From positions 1 to 32,854 of the forward strand of contig MPMQ01000036.1 in NCBI GenBank assembly GCA_002238585.1: 32,854 nt of DNA, read 5' to 3'. The stretch's first letter is position 1; each line of letters begins with the position of its first letter. Shown piece by piece: positions 1 through 10,600 of the stretch. Made by a program: the position numbers and the translations under genes. Origin of the DNA: Kistimonas sp. bin40. GTDB taxonomy: Bacteria > Pseudomonadota > Gammaproteobacteria > Pseudomonadales > Endozoicomonadaceae. The notes beneath the pieces were generated by a model. The model saw only the letters and a list, made by a program, of their open reading frames with translations, had not been told where the DNA came from and did not search any database.

Positions 1-70
1 GGCACTGGAACAGGTGCAGGCCACCGACACCACGGAACCGGACGCCGGTGTCAGTGAAACTGCTTTGTAA
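1..70 (+). CDS. C-terminal end of a tandem-array GLUG/TM protein (partial, cut by window edge)
   Basis: Reading from base 2, 22 codons run to the TAA at 68-70 and end in SETAL. The three intact paralogues downstream end in RETSV, KETAL and RETAL, so this is most likely the tail of another array member whose body lies left of the window. The visible part is the short polar tail expected after the membrane segment (it begins ALEQVQATD and is rich in Thr, Asp and Glu). The assignment rests on the shared last residues and on position directly upstream of a remnant of the same family. The full gene is not visible, so its domain content is inferred. Confidence 0.7.
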   Translation, partial: ALEQVQATDTTEPDAGVSETAL

Positions 71-104
71 AACCATGCCCGGTCGTATGCACAGAAAGTG
101 CATC

Positions 105-617
105 GACCCGGCGGCCCCGGACTCTGGTTTGCAGGCACAGGCGCCTTATCCGGGCGGCTGCCTGCTGTGGTCTCCTACGACGCTGGAACAGCATCTATTG
201 CCTTGTCCTTCATCGTCTTTTTCTTCTCCCACCAGGGCCGGCCGTTACCGCCTCCTCTTCCGGACTGCTGCCCACCTTCTGGTATGCGGCCATTCCCCCC
301 GACCGCCTCAGCTACAGCAGGGCACGGAGCTACACATGATGGCGTCAATGTAGCCTTCGCGGCGGGTTCCGTGATTGAGAAGCCACTGTGGGCATAACGT
401 CAAGCTGTCTGTGTTTTCTGCTCTGGAGCAAATAGCGACAACGGCAGGCGTCTGCCGAGGGACTGCCGCAAGAACAGGTAGCACAGGGGGAAAATAAGGG
501 CTCATGGGAAGAAGAGGCCAGGCCTCCTCCTGCGCGCGCAGCTCCCGCACCGAAACAGGCACGGGTCTTTGCAAACGCGGCTCAAGCGGCGGTCAGGATC
601 GGTGAACCTCTCTGTAA
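105..617 (+). pseudogene. Decayed C-terminal remnant of a tandem-array paralogue
   Basis: Translated in several frames, this stretch matches the C-terminal quarter of the intact paralogues in the same order. Around 111-225 it encodes DSGLQAQ...GGCLLWS...LEQHLLP, matching the GFQAQIPDTGGCLQWS region of the copies. Around 235-395, in another frame, it gives a linker like VTASSSG followed by a glycine/alanine stretch. Around 400-440 it encodes SCLCFLLWSK, then an in-frame TAG, then RQRQA, matching the end of the membrane helix and the basic stop-transfer (SCIGFLLWRKCRQR in the second copy). The 3' end at about 601-617 resembles the paralogue terminus once a one-base deletion is allowed. Frame changes and internal stops mean it is not translated as a unit. 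It begins about 35 bp after the preceding paralogue's stop, so it looks like the residue of an unequal crossover or deletion within the array. Confidence 0.75.
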
Positions 618-796
618 CAAGCAGCGGCCGTCGTATCAAAGCAAGCTTCTCGGACAACCCTGTCAGCCAATCTGACAACCAAACAGGAACTCCCGCATGC
701 CCTGCCGTTCCAAGCGGGTGCCAGTCGGCGTTCGTCACCAGATGTGTGTATTCGTTGCGCTGCCTGAAAACATGAAAGAGAGGAAACATCAGAACA
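618..796. other. Leader region of the first intact array gene
   Basis: This is the gap between the remnant and the first intact paralogue. It ends in a purine-rich AGAGAGG (777-783), 13 bases before the ATG at 797. Similar AGAGAG tracts sit about 12-13 bases before the ATG of the other two copies, so the spacing is a family trait although longer than the usual optimum. The inverted pair CTGTCAG/CTGACA near 660-678 is weak. I see no convincing -35/-10 pair. Confidence 0.4.
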
Positions 797-3700
797 ATGA
801 ATAACTTCAGCAACAACATCAGCTGTGCAAACCACAGCCTCACACGGACGGCCCCGAACGCAGCAGAGCCGGGGCGAAACAGGACGCGACTACTGATGCA
901 CACAGCGACTGCCCTGTCTGTAGTGGGGCCGCGCCGGGTGGCCGCAGGCGGCCAGTCCAGACGCCGCAAGACAAAGGCCGGCGCTCTGGTCCCGCGCCAG
1001 GCAGCAGCTGTGCACCAGCCAGCCCATGAAACCCGCCGCCCTGGCGTGCGGGTGCGGGAGATTCGGGAATCGGCAGGCAGGGGCCAGCGACCTGCAGACG
1101 GACCTGATGCTTGCAGCACTTCAGTGCAGCAACGGCCGTCCGGACAACCATCACGCAAGAGCAGAAAGGAAAAGGACAAGGCCAAAGGCTCAACACGGCC
1201 GCCACGGCTGTCAGGCGCGCGTGCCGGTTCTACTGCTTCTGCAGGCAGCCGTCGTCGGCAGCGGCGCTCTGAGGCACTGGATGATTTTTCCCTGGTGTCT
1301 GGTCGTACTGCATCAGTCTCACGACAGCCGGGCCTGGATGAGCCTGTCCACAACAGCCGTAGCCGACGGCGTGCACAAAACGACGCTGACACCCGCATTC
1401 CTCTTGGCCAGCATAATTTCACGCGCATTCAGGATGATCTGGCCGGTGCTTACCGACTGGTGGAGGATGTCGTTGTCACCAACGACAAGGCACTGCCTCT
1501 GGGCAACAAGACCCACCCTTTCACAGGAACTTTGGAAAGTGCCAATCACCGGCTGAGCGTTCAGCTGGAACGCCCACAAGGCGATGCCGTGCTGTTCGGT
1601 TGTATAGATAACAGCAGGATCAATCTGACCCTGACCGACACACGTCTGGAGACCCGCAACGGCAGCCTGGCCGCACTCGTGGGTGAGATGCGCAGCGGCA
1701 ATCACCTCCACATTGCCCGGTTGCACAACTGCACCTTCAGTGCCACGGGCGAAGGCAGGGTTGAGGCCGGACTGGTGGGCACCACCAGCGGCACTGTCAA
1801 CCGCATTGATTTGTACGATGCCACCGACAACAGGGTGCTGGCCCACGCCCTGCCCCCGTCGGGTCCCTGTTCTGGTTCCTGCCAGCCGGCCGCCGCCGTC
1901 AGTCTGGGACTGGGTGCCCTGCGTCTGTCCCCCTTCGCCAGCATCGCCTGCCGCTGGCAGTACATCTGCCAGCGCATCATTCAGCGGAGAATCAGCGACA
2001 ACCGGCTGCAGGCTCTGAGCGACAGTAATCCGGCGGGCTGGCAGCAGGCCACCAACACCAGCAGCGTACAAGCCACCGCCGCCCTCGTGGGCTTGCTGGG
2101 TGATACAGACTATGGACGTCGATCCATAGACATCATCAGTCGCCAGGATCACTTGCACAACAACCAGATTCTGGCCCGGGCAAATGGCAGCCCGGCCGGA
2201 CCGCAACATCCTGATATAACAGGGTACAGTTGTGCCAGCCTGGGCTATGGCGATCTCAGCTGTGACCCGTCAGATACCACAGAGCCGCTCCACTGGCTGT
2301 ACGCTTCGCAGGTCGCGTGCCGCAACAACAGCGTGCTGGCCCATGCCAATGCAGGCCGCAGGCACAGGTCTGCCGGGGATGCACAGACACCTGTCCGCAG
2401 CCCCATGGCGCGTGCCACGCTTGTCTCCACGGAGACAGTAGCGGCTCTGATAGTGCAACATCGCGAGACAGGACCAGGCCAGCTTGAGGTTCAGGCCGAG
2501 GGGGGCCAGCAAGAGCGGGCTCTGCTGGGGCCCGCGCGCGTGACAGCGCCGGTGCTCTGTTCAGGCGACAGTGGCGATCTTCCCCTGCTCGCCCGCTGGG
2601 GTGGAGCGGGGTATTGTTCGCTCGATGCGGCCATTGATGCGACAGCCTATGCACTGAACGCGACCGCCTTGAACTGTGTTCCGGCACCGACCTCGCGGTG
2701 GGCCCAGTGGGTCCACACCCAGGGTGAAGGACTGAAAGTATCCAGTCTTCATCCTTCCGGCTGGCGCCTGATGCACAACATGATGGTGTATTCGGAGTTA
2801 TTCTTCGCCTTCGATTTTTGCGCGCTACCTTACGGCACGGACAGCGTGCTGCACTATCCGGACGAAGCCCTGCAATCTTTGGTCAGTTCCCGCAGAGAGT
2901 CGTTTCTGGTGAGCCGCCAGCATTACCCCTGGCTGCCAGAGAATGATGCCAGCGGCTTGCTGCGTGTGACTCCCTATCGAATAGCCCATCTGGACCAGCC
3001 CCAGGTACAAGGCGAGCCAGAGCGCGGCGGGATTCGCCTGTATCAACCACACCCCCGTAACCTGGTACTGCAGACCGGGGCAGCCGTCTACGCTCTGGTA
3101 CAGGGCCAGCAGCTGCATCAGCTCTACCAGGGACCGGGACTGCGGCCCCAGGTGGTCAGCCTGCCATTGAATGTCTTCAACGGCCATTACCAGCTGGCGG
3201 AGTACGAGATGGAAGGCCGGGCACGTTTGTTGTCGCTGGAAGACGGCGAGCTCCACCTGTGGATGCAGCAGAACAACAGCGACACCTTGTTTGTGTACGG
3301 TCTGGGAAGTGCGCCGGCAGCCACCAATACCAGCAGCTGGTTACGCTGGGGTTTTGACCTGTCCGACCAGCCGGGCGGGCTGGCCTTGCTGGCCCGTGAT
3401 GGTGACTGGCTCTACAGTGTGCGTCAGCAAGACGCCCAACCTGCCAGTCTGCGTCGTATGAATGTCAGCACCGGTCTTATGGATGCCGCCTGGCAACACA
3501 GCTGGCCCGGTAATATCACAGACCAGCTCCGCCTGGCTGTGGACCAGCAACAGCTGACGGCGCTGCCGGTCGGCACCCTGGTCGCTCCCCGCACGCCAGC
3601 TTCCGGTTTCCAGGCGCACATACCCCATGAAGGAGGCTGTGTGCACTGGTCAGAGCCCGCACTGGCCCGGCATGTTTTTCCCCGTGCTGTCTCGCCTGCT

Positions 3701-4081
3701 CCTGTTCCCGATGCATCGGTCACCGCCTCTCCCTTTTCTGTTGTGCCCACCGGGGCGCCAGTCACCGACTCGCCCTCCTGGCAGAGCCCCTCTACAGTCC
3801 TGGTGGCAGGCAGTGCGACAGGTTCTGCTGTCGTGGCGGCTGCTGTGAGCCTGGCTGCGAGCTGTATCGGCTTTCTGGTCTGGAACAAATGCAAACAACG
3901 GCAGGCAGCCGTCAGGGAAGAGCGCTCTCCCTTGATCGAAAACAAGGTTGAGCAGAAGAAAGCACACTCGCCCCGGTATGAAACTGTGAGCGGCCCTCTG
4001 AGCATGGCTGCGACACCAGGACAGAATCATCCTGAAGAGGCTGCTGAAGCGAACATCCAAACAAGGGAAACCTCCGTATAA
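797..4081 (+). CDS. GLUG-like/propeller-like membrane-anchored surface or effector protein, tandem copy 1
   Basis: This 1094-aa protein is the first intact copy of a three-gene family. The ATG at 797 is supported by the shared start MNN(I/F)S in all copies. Residues 1-190 are polar, then Arg/Lys-rich and low in complexity, with no clear signal peptide. Residues about 208-355 look like a GLUG beta-helix: a PFTGTLES-type lead-in, then LFG-IDNS, then glycine/asparagine-spaced strands, then AGLVGTTSG. Later NNQILARANG and RNNSVLAHANA motifs extend the solenoid. Residues about 740-940 carry strand repeats ending in DG-W-L-S, suggestive of a propeller. A membrane helix at about 1005-1029 is followed by NKCKQR and a 65-residue tail ending RETSV. 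By the positive-inside rule the body is outside and the tail inside. The function is unknown; a host-interacting surface protein or secreted effector is my inference. Compared with copies 2 and 3, the N-terminal 200 residues are the most divergent. Confidence 0.8.
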   Translation: MNNFSNNISCANHSLTRTAPNAAEPGRNRTRLLMHTATALSVVGPRRVAAGGQSRRRKTKAGALVPRQAAAVHQPAHETRRPGVRVREIRESAGRGQRPADGPDACSTSVQQRPSGQPSRKSRKEKDKAKGSTRPPRLSGARAGSTASAGSRRRQRRSEALDDFSLVSGRTASVSRQPGLDEPVHNSRSRRRAQNDADTRIPLGQHNFTRIQDDLAGAYRLVEDVVVTNDKALPLGNKTHPFTGTLESANHRLSVQLERPQGDAVLFGCIDNSRINLTLTDTRLETRNGSLAALVGEMRSGNHLHIARLHNCTFSATGEGRVEAGLVGTTSGTVNRIDLYDATDNRVLAHALPPSGPCSGSCQPAAAVSLGLGALRLSPFASIACRWQYICQRIIQRRISDNRLQALSDSNPAGWQQATNTSSVQATAALVGLLGDTDYGRRSIDIISRQDHLHNNQILARANGSPAGPQHPDITGYSCASLGYGDLSCDPSDTTEPLHWLYASQVACRNNSVLAHANAGRRHRSAGDAQTPVRSPMARATLVSTETVAALIVQHRETGPGQLEVQAEGGQQERALLGPARVTAPVLCSGDSGDLPLLARWGGAGYCSLDAAIDATAYALNATALNCVPAPTSRWAQWVHTQGEGLKVSSLHPSGWRLMHNMMVYSELFFAFDFCALPYGTDSVLHYPDEALQSLVSSRRESFLVSRQHYPWLPENDASGLLRVTPYRIAHLDQPQVQGEPERGGIRLYQPHPRNLVLQTGAAVYALVQGQQLHQLYQGPGLRPQVVSLPLNVFNGHYQLAEYEMEGRARLLSLEDGELHLWMQQNNSDTLFVYGLGSAPAATNTSSWLRWGFDLSDQPGGLALLARDGDWLYSVRQQDAQPASLRRMNVSTGLMDAAWQHSWPGNITDQLRLAVDQQQLTALPVGTLVAPRTPASGFQAHIPHEGGCVHWSEPALARHVFPRAVSPAPVPDASVTASPFSVVPTGAPVTDSPSWQSPSTVLVAGSATGSAVVAAAVSLAASCIGFLVWNKCKQRQAAVREERSPLIENKVEQKKAHSPRYETVSGPLSMAATPGQNHPEEAAEANIQTRETSV

Positions 4082-4244
4082 AAGAATCCGTTGTCGCACA
4101 GGCAGGAGATTCATTGACAAGCTTGTCAAGCAGGGAGAACTCCAGGCAGCCCCATGGTTCTGAAAGTGCACTGGGCGGCCCTGATTCCTGACTGCAGAAG
4201 GCGGTTGCCTGGAGCCTGCTCACCAAAAGAGAGATCTTCCCGAA
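4082..4244 (+). repeat. Intergenic repeat between array copies 1 and 2
   Basis: This 163-bp spacer is closely similar to the spacer at 7446-7609. Shared blocks include the stretch around ATTGACAAGCTNGTCAAGCAGG, the GGAACTCCAGNCGGCCCC-like part and TCTGAAAGTGCAC. Both spacers end with AAAGAGAG followed by CTTCCCGAA and ATG. Part of it recurs after copy 3 (about 10885-10920). The repeat therefore belongs to the duplication unit. It probably carries the translation signals of each copy; no clear promoter was identified. Confidence 0.75.
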
Positions 4245-7200
4245 ATGAATAACATCAGCCTCAATACCAGCTTTGGAAACAACTCGCTCGCTCGGACGGG
4301 ACACAGAACGGCAGGCCTGGGCCTGTCCAGAGCTTCAGTAGTGGTCCAGACGGCTGCAATCCTGGCGACCCAGGCTCCGCGCCGCGCGGCACCCGGTGGG
4401 CCGCCGAAACGCCGCAAAGCCACTGCTATGACAGCGACTCCTTTTCAGACAACCCCTGCCAGGCATCCAGCCCCCCGCAAGACCCGGAAATCCGGCACGC
4501 GCATGCGTGAATCAGACCACAGCGAACAGCGACCCACACAAGAGAACACGGCTTCCCGCCAATCGCAGTCAGCATCGCCAGCGCACAAGGCTCTCAAGAA
4601 AGGGCAGAAAAACAGGAAAACGCAACAGCCACGACCGGCGGGGGGGCGCACCGGTTCTACCGCTTCCGCAGACAGCCGTCGTCGGCAGCGGCTCTCTGAG
4701 ACGCTGGATGACTTTTCTCTTGCCCGTGGTCGTTCATCAGGTGTCGCATCGCCGTCAGCCACGGACGAACAAAGCATCGGCACCCCGGGCCGACGCCAGA
4801 AGAGACTCACATTTTGCAACGGCAACAACTATTCGCTTGGACAGCGCAATTTCACACGCATTCATGAGGATCCAGGCGGCTGCTACCGACTGGTGGAAAA
4901 CGTGGTCATAGCGGACAGCCAGGCCTTGCCTGTGGGCCAACGCGGCCGTCCTTTCGTTGGTCTTCTGGACACTGACGGGCATACGCTGAGCGTGCGGCTG
5001 GTTCGCCCACAGGGTGATGCCGTGCTGTTTGGTTACATTGACAACAGCAAGATCAGCCTGGCTCTCACCGACAGTCATCTGGAGACCCGCAACGGCAGCC
5101 TGGCAGCAGTCATAGGCGACATGCGCAATGAAAACCACGTCAGTATTTCCCGGCTGCACAACTGCGTCTTCAATGCCACTGGCGAGGGCCGGGTTGAGGC
5201 GGGCCTGGTGGGCACTACCAGCGGTGGCAACAACCGCATTGATCTGTATGACGCCACCGGCAATGAGGTGCTGGCGCACGCCCTGCCCCCCTCCGGTCCC
5301 TGCTCTGACTCCTGCCAGCCTGCCGCCGCCGTCAGTCTGGGACTGGGTGCCCTGCACCTTTCCATGCCCGCCCATCGCTTTCCCGTCGATCGACAATACA
5401 TTGTGCAGCGCAGGATCAGCGACAACCGACTGCAGGCTCTGGCCGATGCGGACCCGACGGACGCGACCCAGGCCACAAATACCACCAGCGCACAGGCCTC
5501 CGCCGGCTTGCTCGGCTTGCTCGGCCGGCGCAAGCCTTCTGGCGATGGAGATCGTCGATGGACAAGTATCGGAAGTCGTCAGGATCGCCTGCACAACAAC
5601 CAGATCCTGGCCCGTGCCAATGGCCGCCAGCCAGCAGGGGCACAATCCGGTGTCGCAGGATACAGCTGTGCCAGCCTGGGCTATGGCTCCCTGCGTTGTG
5701 ATCCGTCAGTTGCCGTACCGGCACGTGATTGGCTGTACGTTTCCCAGATTGATTGCCGCAACAACAGCGTGCAAGCCCTGGCCAATGGCAGTCACGAACG
5801 CAACGCTTCCCGGAACCTGGAGGCCAGTGCCCGTGCCACTCTTGTTTCTACAAACAGGGCGCGTTTTCTGATGGCACAGCATCGTGATCTGGGACCCGGC
5901 CAGCTTGAAGCCCGGGCTGAAGCTGGCCTGGCAGAGCGGGCCCTGCTGGGATCCGTGCTGGAAACATGGCCGCTGCTGTACACCGGTGGCGACGCGAACA
6001 TTTCGCTGTTCGCCCACTGGGATGGGCCCAGCTATTGTTCACGCGATGGTGGGGTGGATACGGCAGCCTATGCGCTGAAAGCCCTGAACTGTATTTCGGG
6101 GCAGGGTACGCCCAACCGGTGGGCCCAGATCCACCCCGAACGCCTGAAGTTTTCCAGCCTCCATCCTTCTGGCTGGCGCCCACTCCACGACAGTCTGAGT
6201 CGTTCGGATTTCTACTACTTCGGCTTCGATTCTTCGGCCTGTTACGGCCACGACAGTGCCCTGCACTATCCACACGACGCCCTGCAGTCACTGGTCAATT
6301 CCGGCAGTGAGTGGTTGCTGGTGAGCCGCCAGCATTATCCCGGGAACCCGGAGCATGATGCGAACGGCTTGCTGCGTGTGACCCGCTACCGCATCCCCCG
6401 GCAGAACGATTCACGCCAGCCTCAGACAGAGGCCCGGGCACAGGACAGGGGAGTACTCCTGTATCAGCCGCACCCCCGCAACCCTGTGCTTCAAACCGGA
6501 GAAGCCGTCTACGCTCTGGTGCAGGGCCATCAGCTGCATCAGCTTCACCAGGCGCCGGGACAGCCAGCCCAGGTCGCAAGTCTGCCGCTGAATGTCTTCA
6601 ACGGCCGTTACCAACTGGCAGACTATGACATGGACGGCCAGGCACGTTTGCTGTCGCTGGAGGATGGCGAACTCAACCTGTGGATGCAGCAGAACAACAC
6701 GCTGTTTGTCTATGGTCTGGGAAGCGCCCCGGCAGCAACCAACACCAGCAGCTGGTTACGCTGGGGTTTTGACCTGTCCGACCAGCCGGGCGGACTGGCC
6801 TTGCTGGCCCGTGACGGCGACTGGCTTTACAGTGTGCGTCAGCAAGATGGCGAACCCGCCAGCCTGCGTCGTGTGAATGTCAGCACCGGTCTCATGGATG
6901 CCGACTGGCAACAGAGCTGGCCCGGCGATGTCACAGAGCACCTCCGTCTGACGGCCGACCTCGGGCAGCTGACGGCGCTGCCTGCCGGTACCCTGGTCGT
7001 CCCCCAGACACCGACTGCTGGTTTCCGGGCGCACATACCCGACACGGGTGGCTGCCTGCTGTGGTCACAGACAGCACTGGACCGGCATCTGTTGCCCCCG
7101 GTGCCCTCGCCTTCTGTCCCCAACGCCCCCGTTTGGCAGAGCGCCCCTGCCTCCCTCTTGGCAGGCAGTGTGACCGGTTCTGTTGTCATGGTCGCTGCGG

Positions 7201-7445
7201 TGAGCCTGGCCTCAAGCTGTATTGGCTTTCTGCTCTGGAGAAAGTGCAGGCAGCGGCCAGCCGCTGCCGCGAACAGCCACACCCGGCGCGTCGGAAACGC
7301 GGCCCGGGAGCTGGCACCCCCAGCCCGGAATATGGCCGCGAACGCCCTCCTGAGTGTGCCGCCTCCCGCCCCCCAAAACGATCACCCTGGAGACGCTCCT
7401 GGACCGAACAGCCAGATCAGGAACTTCAAGGAAACTGCCCTATAA
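4245..7445 (+). CDS. GLUG-like/propeller-like membrane-anchored surface or effector protein, tandem copy 2
   Basis: This 1066-aa paralogue has the same architecture as copy 1. Residues 1-30 are Asn/Ser/Thr-rich, 45-185 are Arg/Lys-rich low complexity, and 199-347 are GLUG-like (PFVGLLDTDGHTLSV, then LFGYIDNSKISLALTD, then AGLVGTTSGGNN). Further beta-helix-like motifs are DNRLQALAD, HNNQILARANG and RNNSVQALANG. A Cys pair in GPCSDSC (about 351-357) and the CASLGYG motif are kept in all copies. Residues about 826-876 (LRWGFDLSDQPGG, then DGDWLYSV) are almost identical in the three proteins. The membrane segment lies at about 975-998, followed by RKCRQR and a 68-residue Pro/Ala-rich tail ending KETAL. 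The first 600 bases nearly match copy 3, so that end was duplicated or converted recently. Secretion route and function are unknown. The N-terminus could act as a type III or IV secretion signal, but nothing in the window proves it. Confidence 0.8.
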   Translation: MNNISLNTSFGNNSLARTGHRTAGLGLSRASVVVQTAAILATQAPRRAAPGGPPKRRKATAMTATPFQTTPARHPAPRKTRKSGTRMRESDHSEQRPTQENTASRQSQSASPAHKALKKGQKNRKTQQPRPAGGRTGSTASADSRRRQRLSETLDDFSLARGRSSGVASPSATDEQSIGTPGRRQKRLTFCNGNNYSLGQRNFTRIHEDPGGCYRLVENVVIADSQALPVGQRGRPFVGLLDTDGHTLSVRLVRPQGDAVLFGYIDNSKISLALTDSHLETRNGSLAAVIGDMRNENHVSISRLHNCVFNATGEGRVEAGLVGTTSGGNNRIDLYDATGNEVLAHALPPSGPCSDSCQPAAAVSLGLGALHLSMPAHRFPVDRQYIVQRRISDNRLQALADADPTDATQATNTTSAQASAGLLGLLGRRKPSGDGDRRWTSIGSRQDRLHNNQILARANGRQPAGAQSGVAGYSCASLGYGSLRCDPSVAVPARDWLYVSQIDCRNNSVQALANGSHERNASRNLEASARATLVSTNRARFLMAQHRDLGPGQLEARAEAGLAERALLGSVLETWPLLYTGGDANISLFAHWDGPSYCSRDGGVDTAAYALKALNCISGQGTPNRWAQIHPERLKFSSLHPSGWRPLHDSLSRSDFYYFGFDSSACYGHDSALHYPHDALQSLVNSGSEWLLVSRQHYPGNPEHDANGLLRVTRYRIPRQNDSRQPQTEARAQDRGVLLYQPHPRNPVLQTGEAVYALVQGHQLHQLHQAPGQPAQVASLPLNVFNGRYQLADYDMDGQARLLSLEDGELNLWMQQNNTLFVYGLGSAPAATNTSSWLRWGFDLSDQPGGLALLARDGDWLYSVRQQDGEPASLRRVNVSTGLMDADWQQSWPGDVTEHLRLTADLGQLTALPAGTLVVPQTPTAGFRAHIPDTGGCLLWSQTALDRHLLPPVPSPSVPNAPVWQSAPASLLAGSVTGSVVMVAAVSLASSCIGFLLWRKCRQRPAAAANSHTRRVGNAARELAPPARNMAANALLSVPPPAPQNDHPGDAPGPNSQIRNFKETAL

Positions 7446-7609
7446 AAGAGTCCCTTTTGACATCCAGATGGACAGCAGGAGGTCCATTGACAAGCTGGTC
7501 AAGCAGGGGGAACTCCAGACGGCCCCCATGGCTCTGAAAGTGCACCGGCGGCCCTGATTGCAGAAGGCGGTCGCCTGGACCCGCTCACAAAAAGAGAGAA
7601 CTTCCCGAA
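7446..7609 (+). repeat. Intergenic repeat between array copies 2 and 3
   Basis: This is the second copy of the array spacer described at 4082-4244, with only scattered substitutions and small indels. It contains ATTGACAAGCTGGTCAAGCA, then a GGAACTCCAGACGGCCCC-like block, then AAAAAGAGAGAACTTCCCGA before the ATG at 7610. The near-identity of the spacers argues that the duplication unit is one gene plus its upstream region. Confidence 0.75.
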
Positions 7610-10600
7610 ATGAATAACATCAGCCTCAATACCAGCTTTGGCAGCAACTCGCTCGCTCGCACGGGACACAGAACGACAGGCCTGGGCCTGTCCAGAGCTT
7701 CAGTAGTGGTCCAGACGGCTGCAATCCTGGCGACCCAGGCTCCGCGCCGCGCGGCACCCGGTGGGCCGTCGAAACGCCGCAAAGCCACAGCTATGACAGC
7801 GACTCCTTTTCAGACAACCCCTGCCAGGCATCCAGCCCCCCGCAAGACCCGGAAATCCGGCACGCGCGTGCGTGAATCAGACCACAGCGAACAGCGAGCC
7901 ACACAAGAGAACACGGCTTCCCGCACATCGCAGTCAGCACCGCCAGCACACAAGGCTCTCAAGAAAGGCCAGAAAAACAGAAAAATGCAACAGCCACGAC
8001 CGGCGGGGGGGCGCACCGGTTCTACCGCTTCCGCAGACGGCCGTCGTCGGCAACGGCGCTCTGAGGCGCTGGATGACTTTCCTCTTGCCCGTGGTCGTTC
8101 ATCAGGTGTCGCATCGCCGTCAGCCACGGACGAACAAAGCATCGGCACCCCGGGCCCACGCCAGAAGAGAGGTACATTTTGCAACGGCAACAGCTATGCG
8201 CTTGGACAGCGCAATTTCACACGCATTCATGAGAATCTGGGCGGCTGCTACCGACTGGTGGAAGACGTGGTCATAAAGGACAGCCAGGCCTTGCCTGTGG
8301 GCCGACACGGCCATCCTTTCGTTGGTCGTCTGGACACTGACGGGCATACGCTGAGCGTGCAGCTTATGCGCCCACAAGGTGATGCCGTGCTGTTTGGTTC
8401 CATTGACAACAGCAAGATCAGCCTGACTCTCACCGACTGTCGTCTGGAGACACGCAACGGCAGCCTGGCAGCAGTCATAGGCGCCATGGGCAGTGACAAC
8501 CACGTCAGTATTTCCCGGCTACAGAACTGCGTCTTCAATGCCACTGGCGAGGGCCGGGTTGAGGCGGGCCTGGTGGGCACCACCAGCGGTGCCAACAACC
8601 GCATTGATCTGTACGACGCCACCGGCAATGAGGTGCTGGCACACGCCCTGGCCCCGTCGGGTCCCTGCTCTGGTTCCTGCCAGCCTGCCGCCGCCGTCAG
8701 TCTGGGGCTGGGAGCCCTGCGCATCGCCGTGCCCGCCCGACCCTTTCCCAACCATGTCGACCAACAATTCATCCTCCAGCGCAGAATCAGCGACAACCGA
8801 CTGCAGGCCCTGGCCGATGCGGGCCCAACGGACCGGCGACAGCTGACAGACATCGCCAGCGCACAAGCCTCCGCCGGCCTGCTGGGCCTGCTGGGCCAGA
8901 GCGCGGGTCATCAGGATGAATATCGATGGACAACAATCACCAGTCGTCAGGATCGCCTCTACAACAACCAGATCCTGGCCCATGCCGCTGGCCGTCAGGC
9001 AATGCCACAAACCCCCGGTAGCACAGGGTACAGCTGTGCCAGCCTGGGCTATGGCACGCTTGAGTGTGATCCGTCAGTCCCCGTACGACCGACCGATTGG
9101 CTGTACGTTTCCCAGGTGGCTTGTCGCAACAACAGTGTGCAAGCCCAGGCCAGTGGCGCCGATGGGCACAATGCTCGCCAGGGAGCAATAGCCCGCGCCA
9201 CTATGGCCGCTACGCATACAGTGCGTTTTCTGCAGGCTCAGCATCGCGACCTGACCCCAGGCCAGGTGACAGCCCGGGCTGAAGGCGGCCTGGCGCAGCG
9301 GGCCCTGCTGGCTCCCTCCATGGAAACCTGGTTGCAGCTGTACACGGGTGGCGATCCGGATCTGCCCCTGCTCGCCCGCTGGGATGGGGCGGGGTTTTGT
9401 TCCAACGCTGGTGTGGTTGACACGGCTGCCTATACGCTGAACGAGACTGGCCTCAATTGTGTCCCGGCGGCGAGCCTTCAGCAGGCCCAGTGGGCCAGGA
9501 CCAGAACCCGCATTGAGGCACTGAAATTCTCCAGCCTCGATCCCGGGAGCTGGCGCTGGCTACACGACAGCATGAGGTATTCAGAGTTCCACGTCTTCGG
9601 CTTCGATAATCCGGCCTGTTACGACCACGACAGTGCCTTGCACTATCCGCATGAAGCCCTGCAGTCACTGGTCAGTTCTGACAGCCAGTGGCTGCTGGTG
9701 AGCCGCCAGCATTACCCCGGGAAACCGGAGCATGATGCGCAGGGCCTGCTGCGTGTGACCCGCTACCGAATACCCCATGCCCCGCTGGACAAACCAGAGA
9801 CAGAGGCCAGGGCCCAGGACAGGGGGGTGCTCCTGTATCAGGCCCACCGCCGCAACCCGGTGCTCCAGGCCGGGGCCGCTGTCTACAGCCTGGTGCAGGG
9901 CCATCAGCTGCACCAGCTCTATCAGAAACCAGGACAGCCGTCCCAGATCCTCAGCCTGCCATTGGATGTCTTCAACGCCCAGTACCAACTGGCAGACTAT
10001 GACATGGAAGGCCAGGCACGTTTGTTGTCGCTGGAGGACGGCGAACTGAACCTGTGGATGCAGCACAACAACAGCGACACCTTGTTTGTGTATGGTCTGG
10101 GAAGCGCCCCGGCAGTCACCAATAGCAGCAGCCGGTTACGCTGGGGTTTTGACCTGTCCGACCAGCCGGGCGGGCTGGCCTTGCTGGCCCGTGACGGCGA
10201 CTGGCTTTACAGTGTGCGTCAGCAAGACGGTCAACCCGCCAGCCTGCGTCGTCTGAATGTCAGCACCGGTCTGATGGATGCCGGCTGGCAACAGGACTGG
10301 CCCGGCACTGTCACAGACGACTTGCGTCTGACGACCAGCCTCGGGCAGTTGACGGCACTGCCTGCCGGTACCCTGGTCAACCCCCGGACACCGACTTCCG
10401 GTTTTCAGGCACAAATACCCGATACGGGTGGCTGCTTGCAGTGGTCACAGCCAACACTGGTCCGGCATATTTTGCCTCGCACTGCCGCGCCTTCTGCTGT
10501 TCCCGGCGATGCAGTCACCCACTCCCCCACTTCTCCTGTTCCCGGCGGAACAGTCACCCACTCCCCCGCTTTGCAGAGTTTCTCTGTCGCCGTCACGGCA

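Noticed and set aside
502-1428. 308-aa minus-strand frame at the left end
   Set aside because: It is antisense to the remnant and the Arg-rich 5' part of array copy 1. It is Arg/Trp-rich with no domain, as expected of a GC-rich shadow frame.
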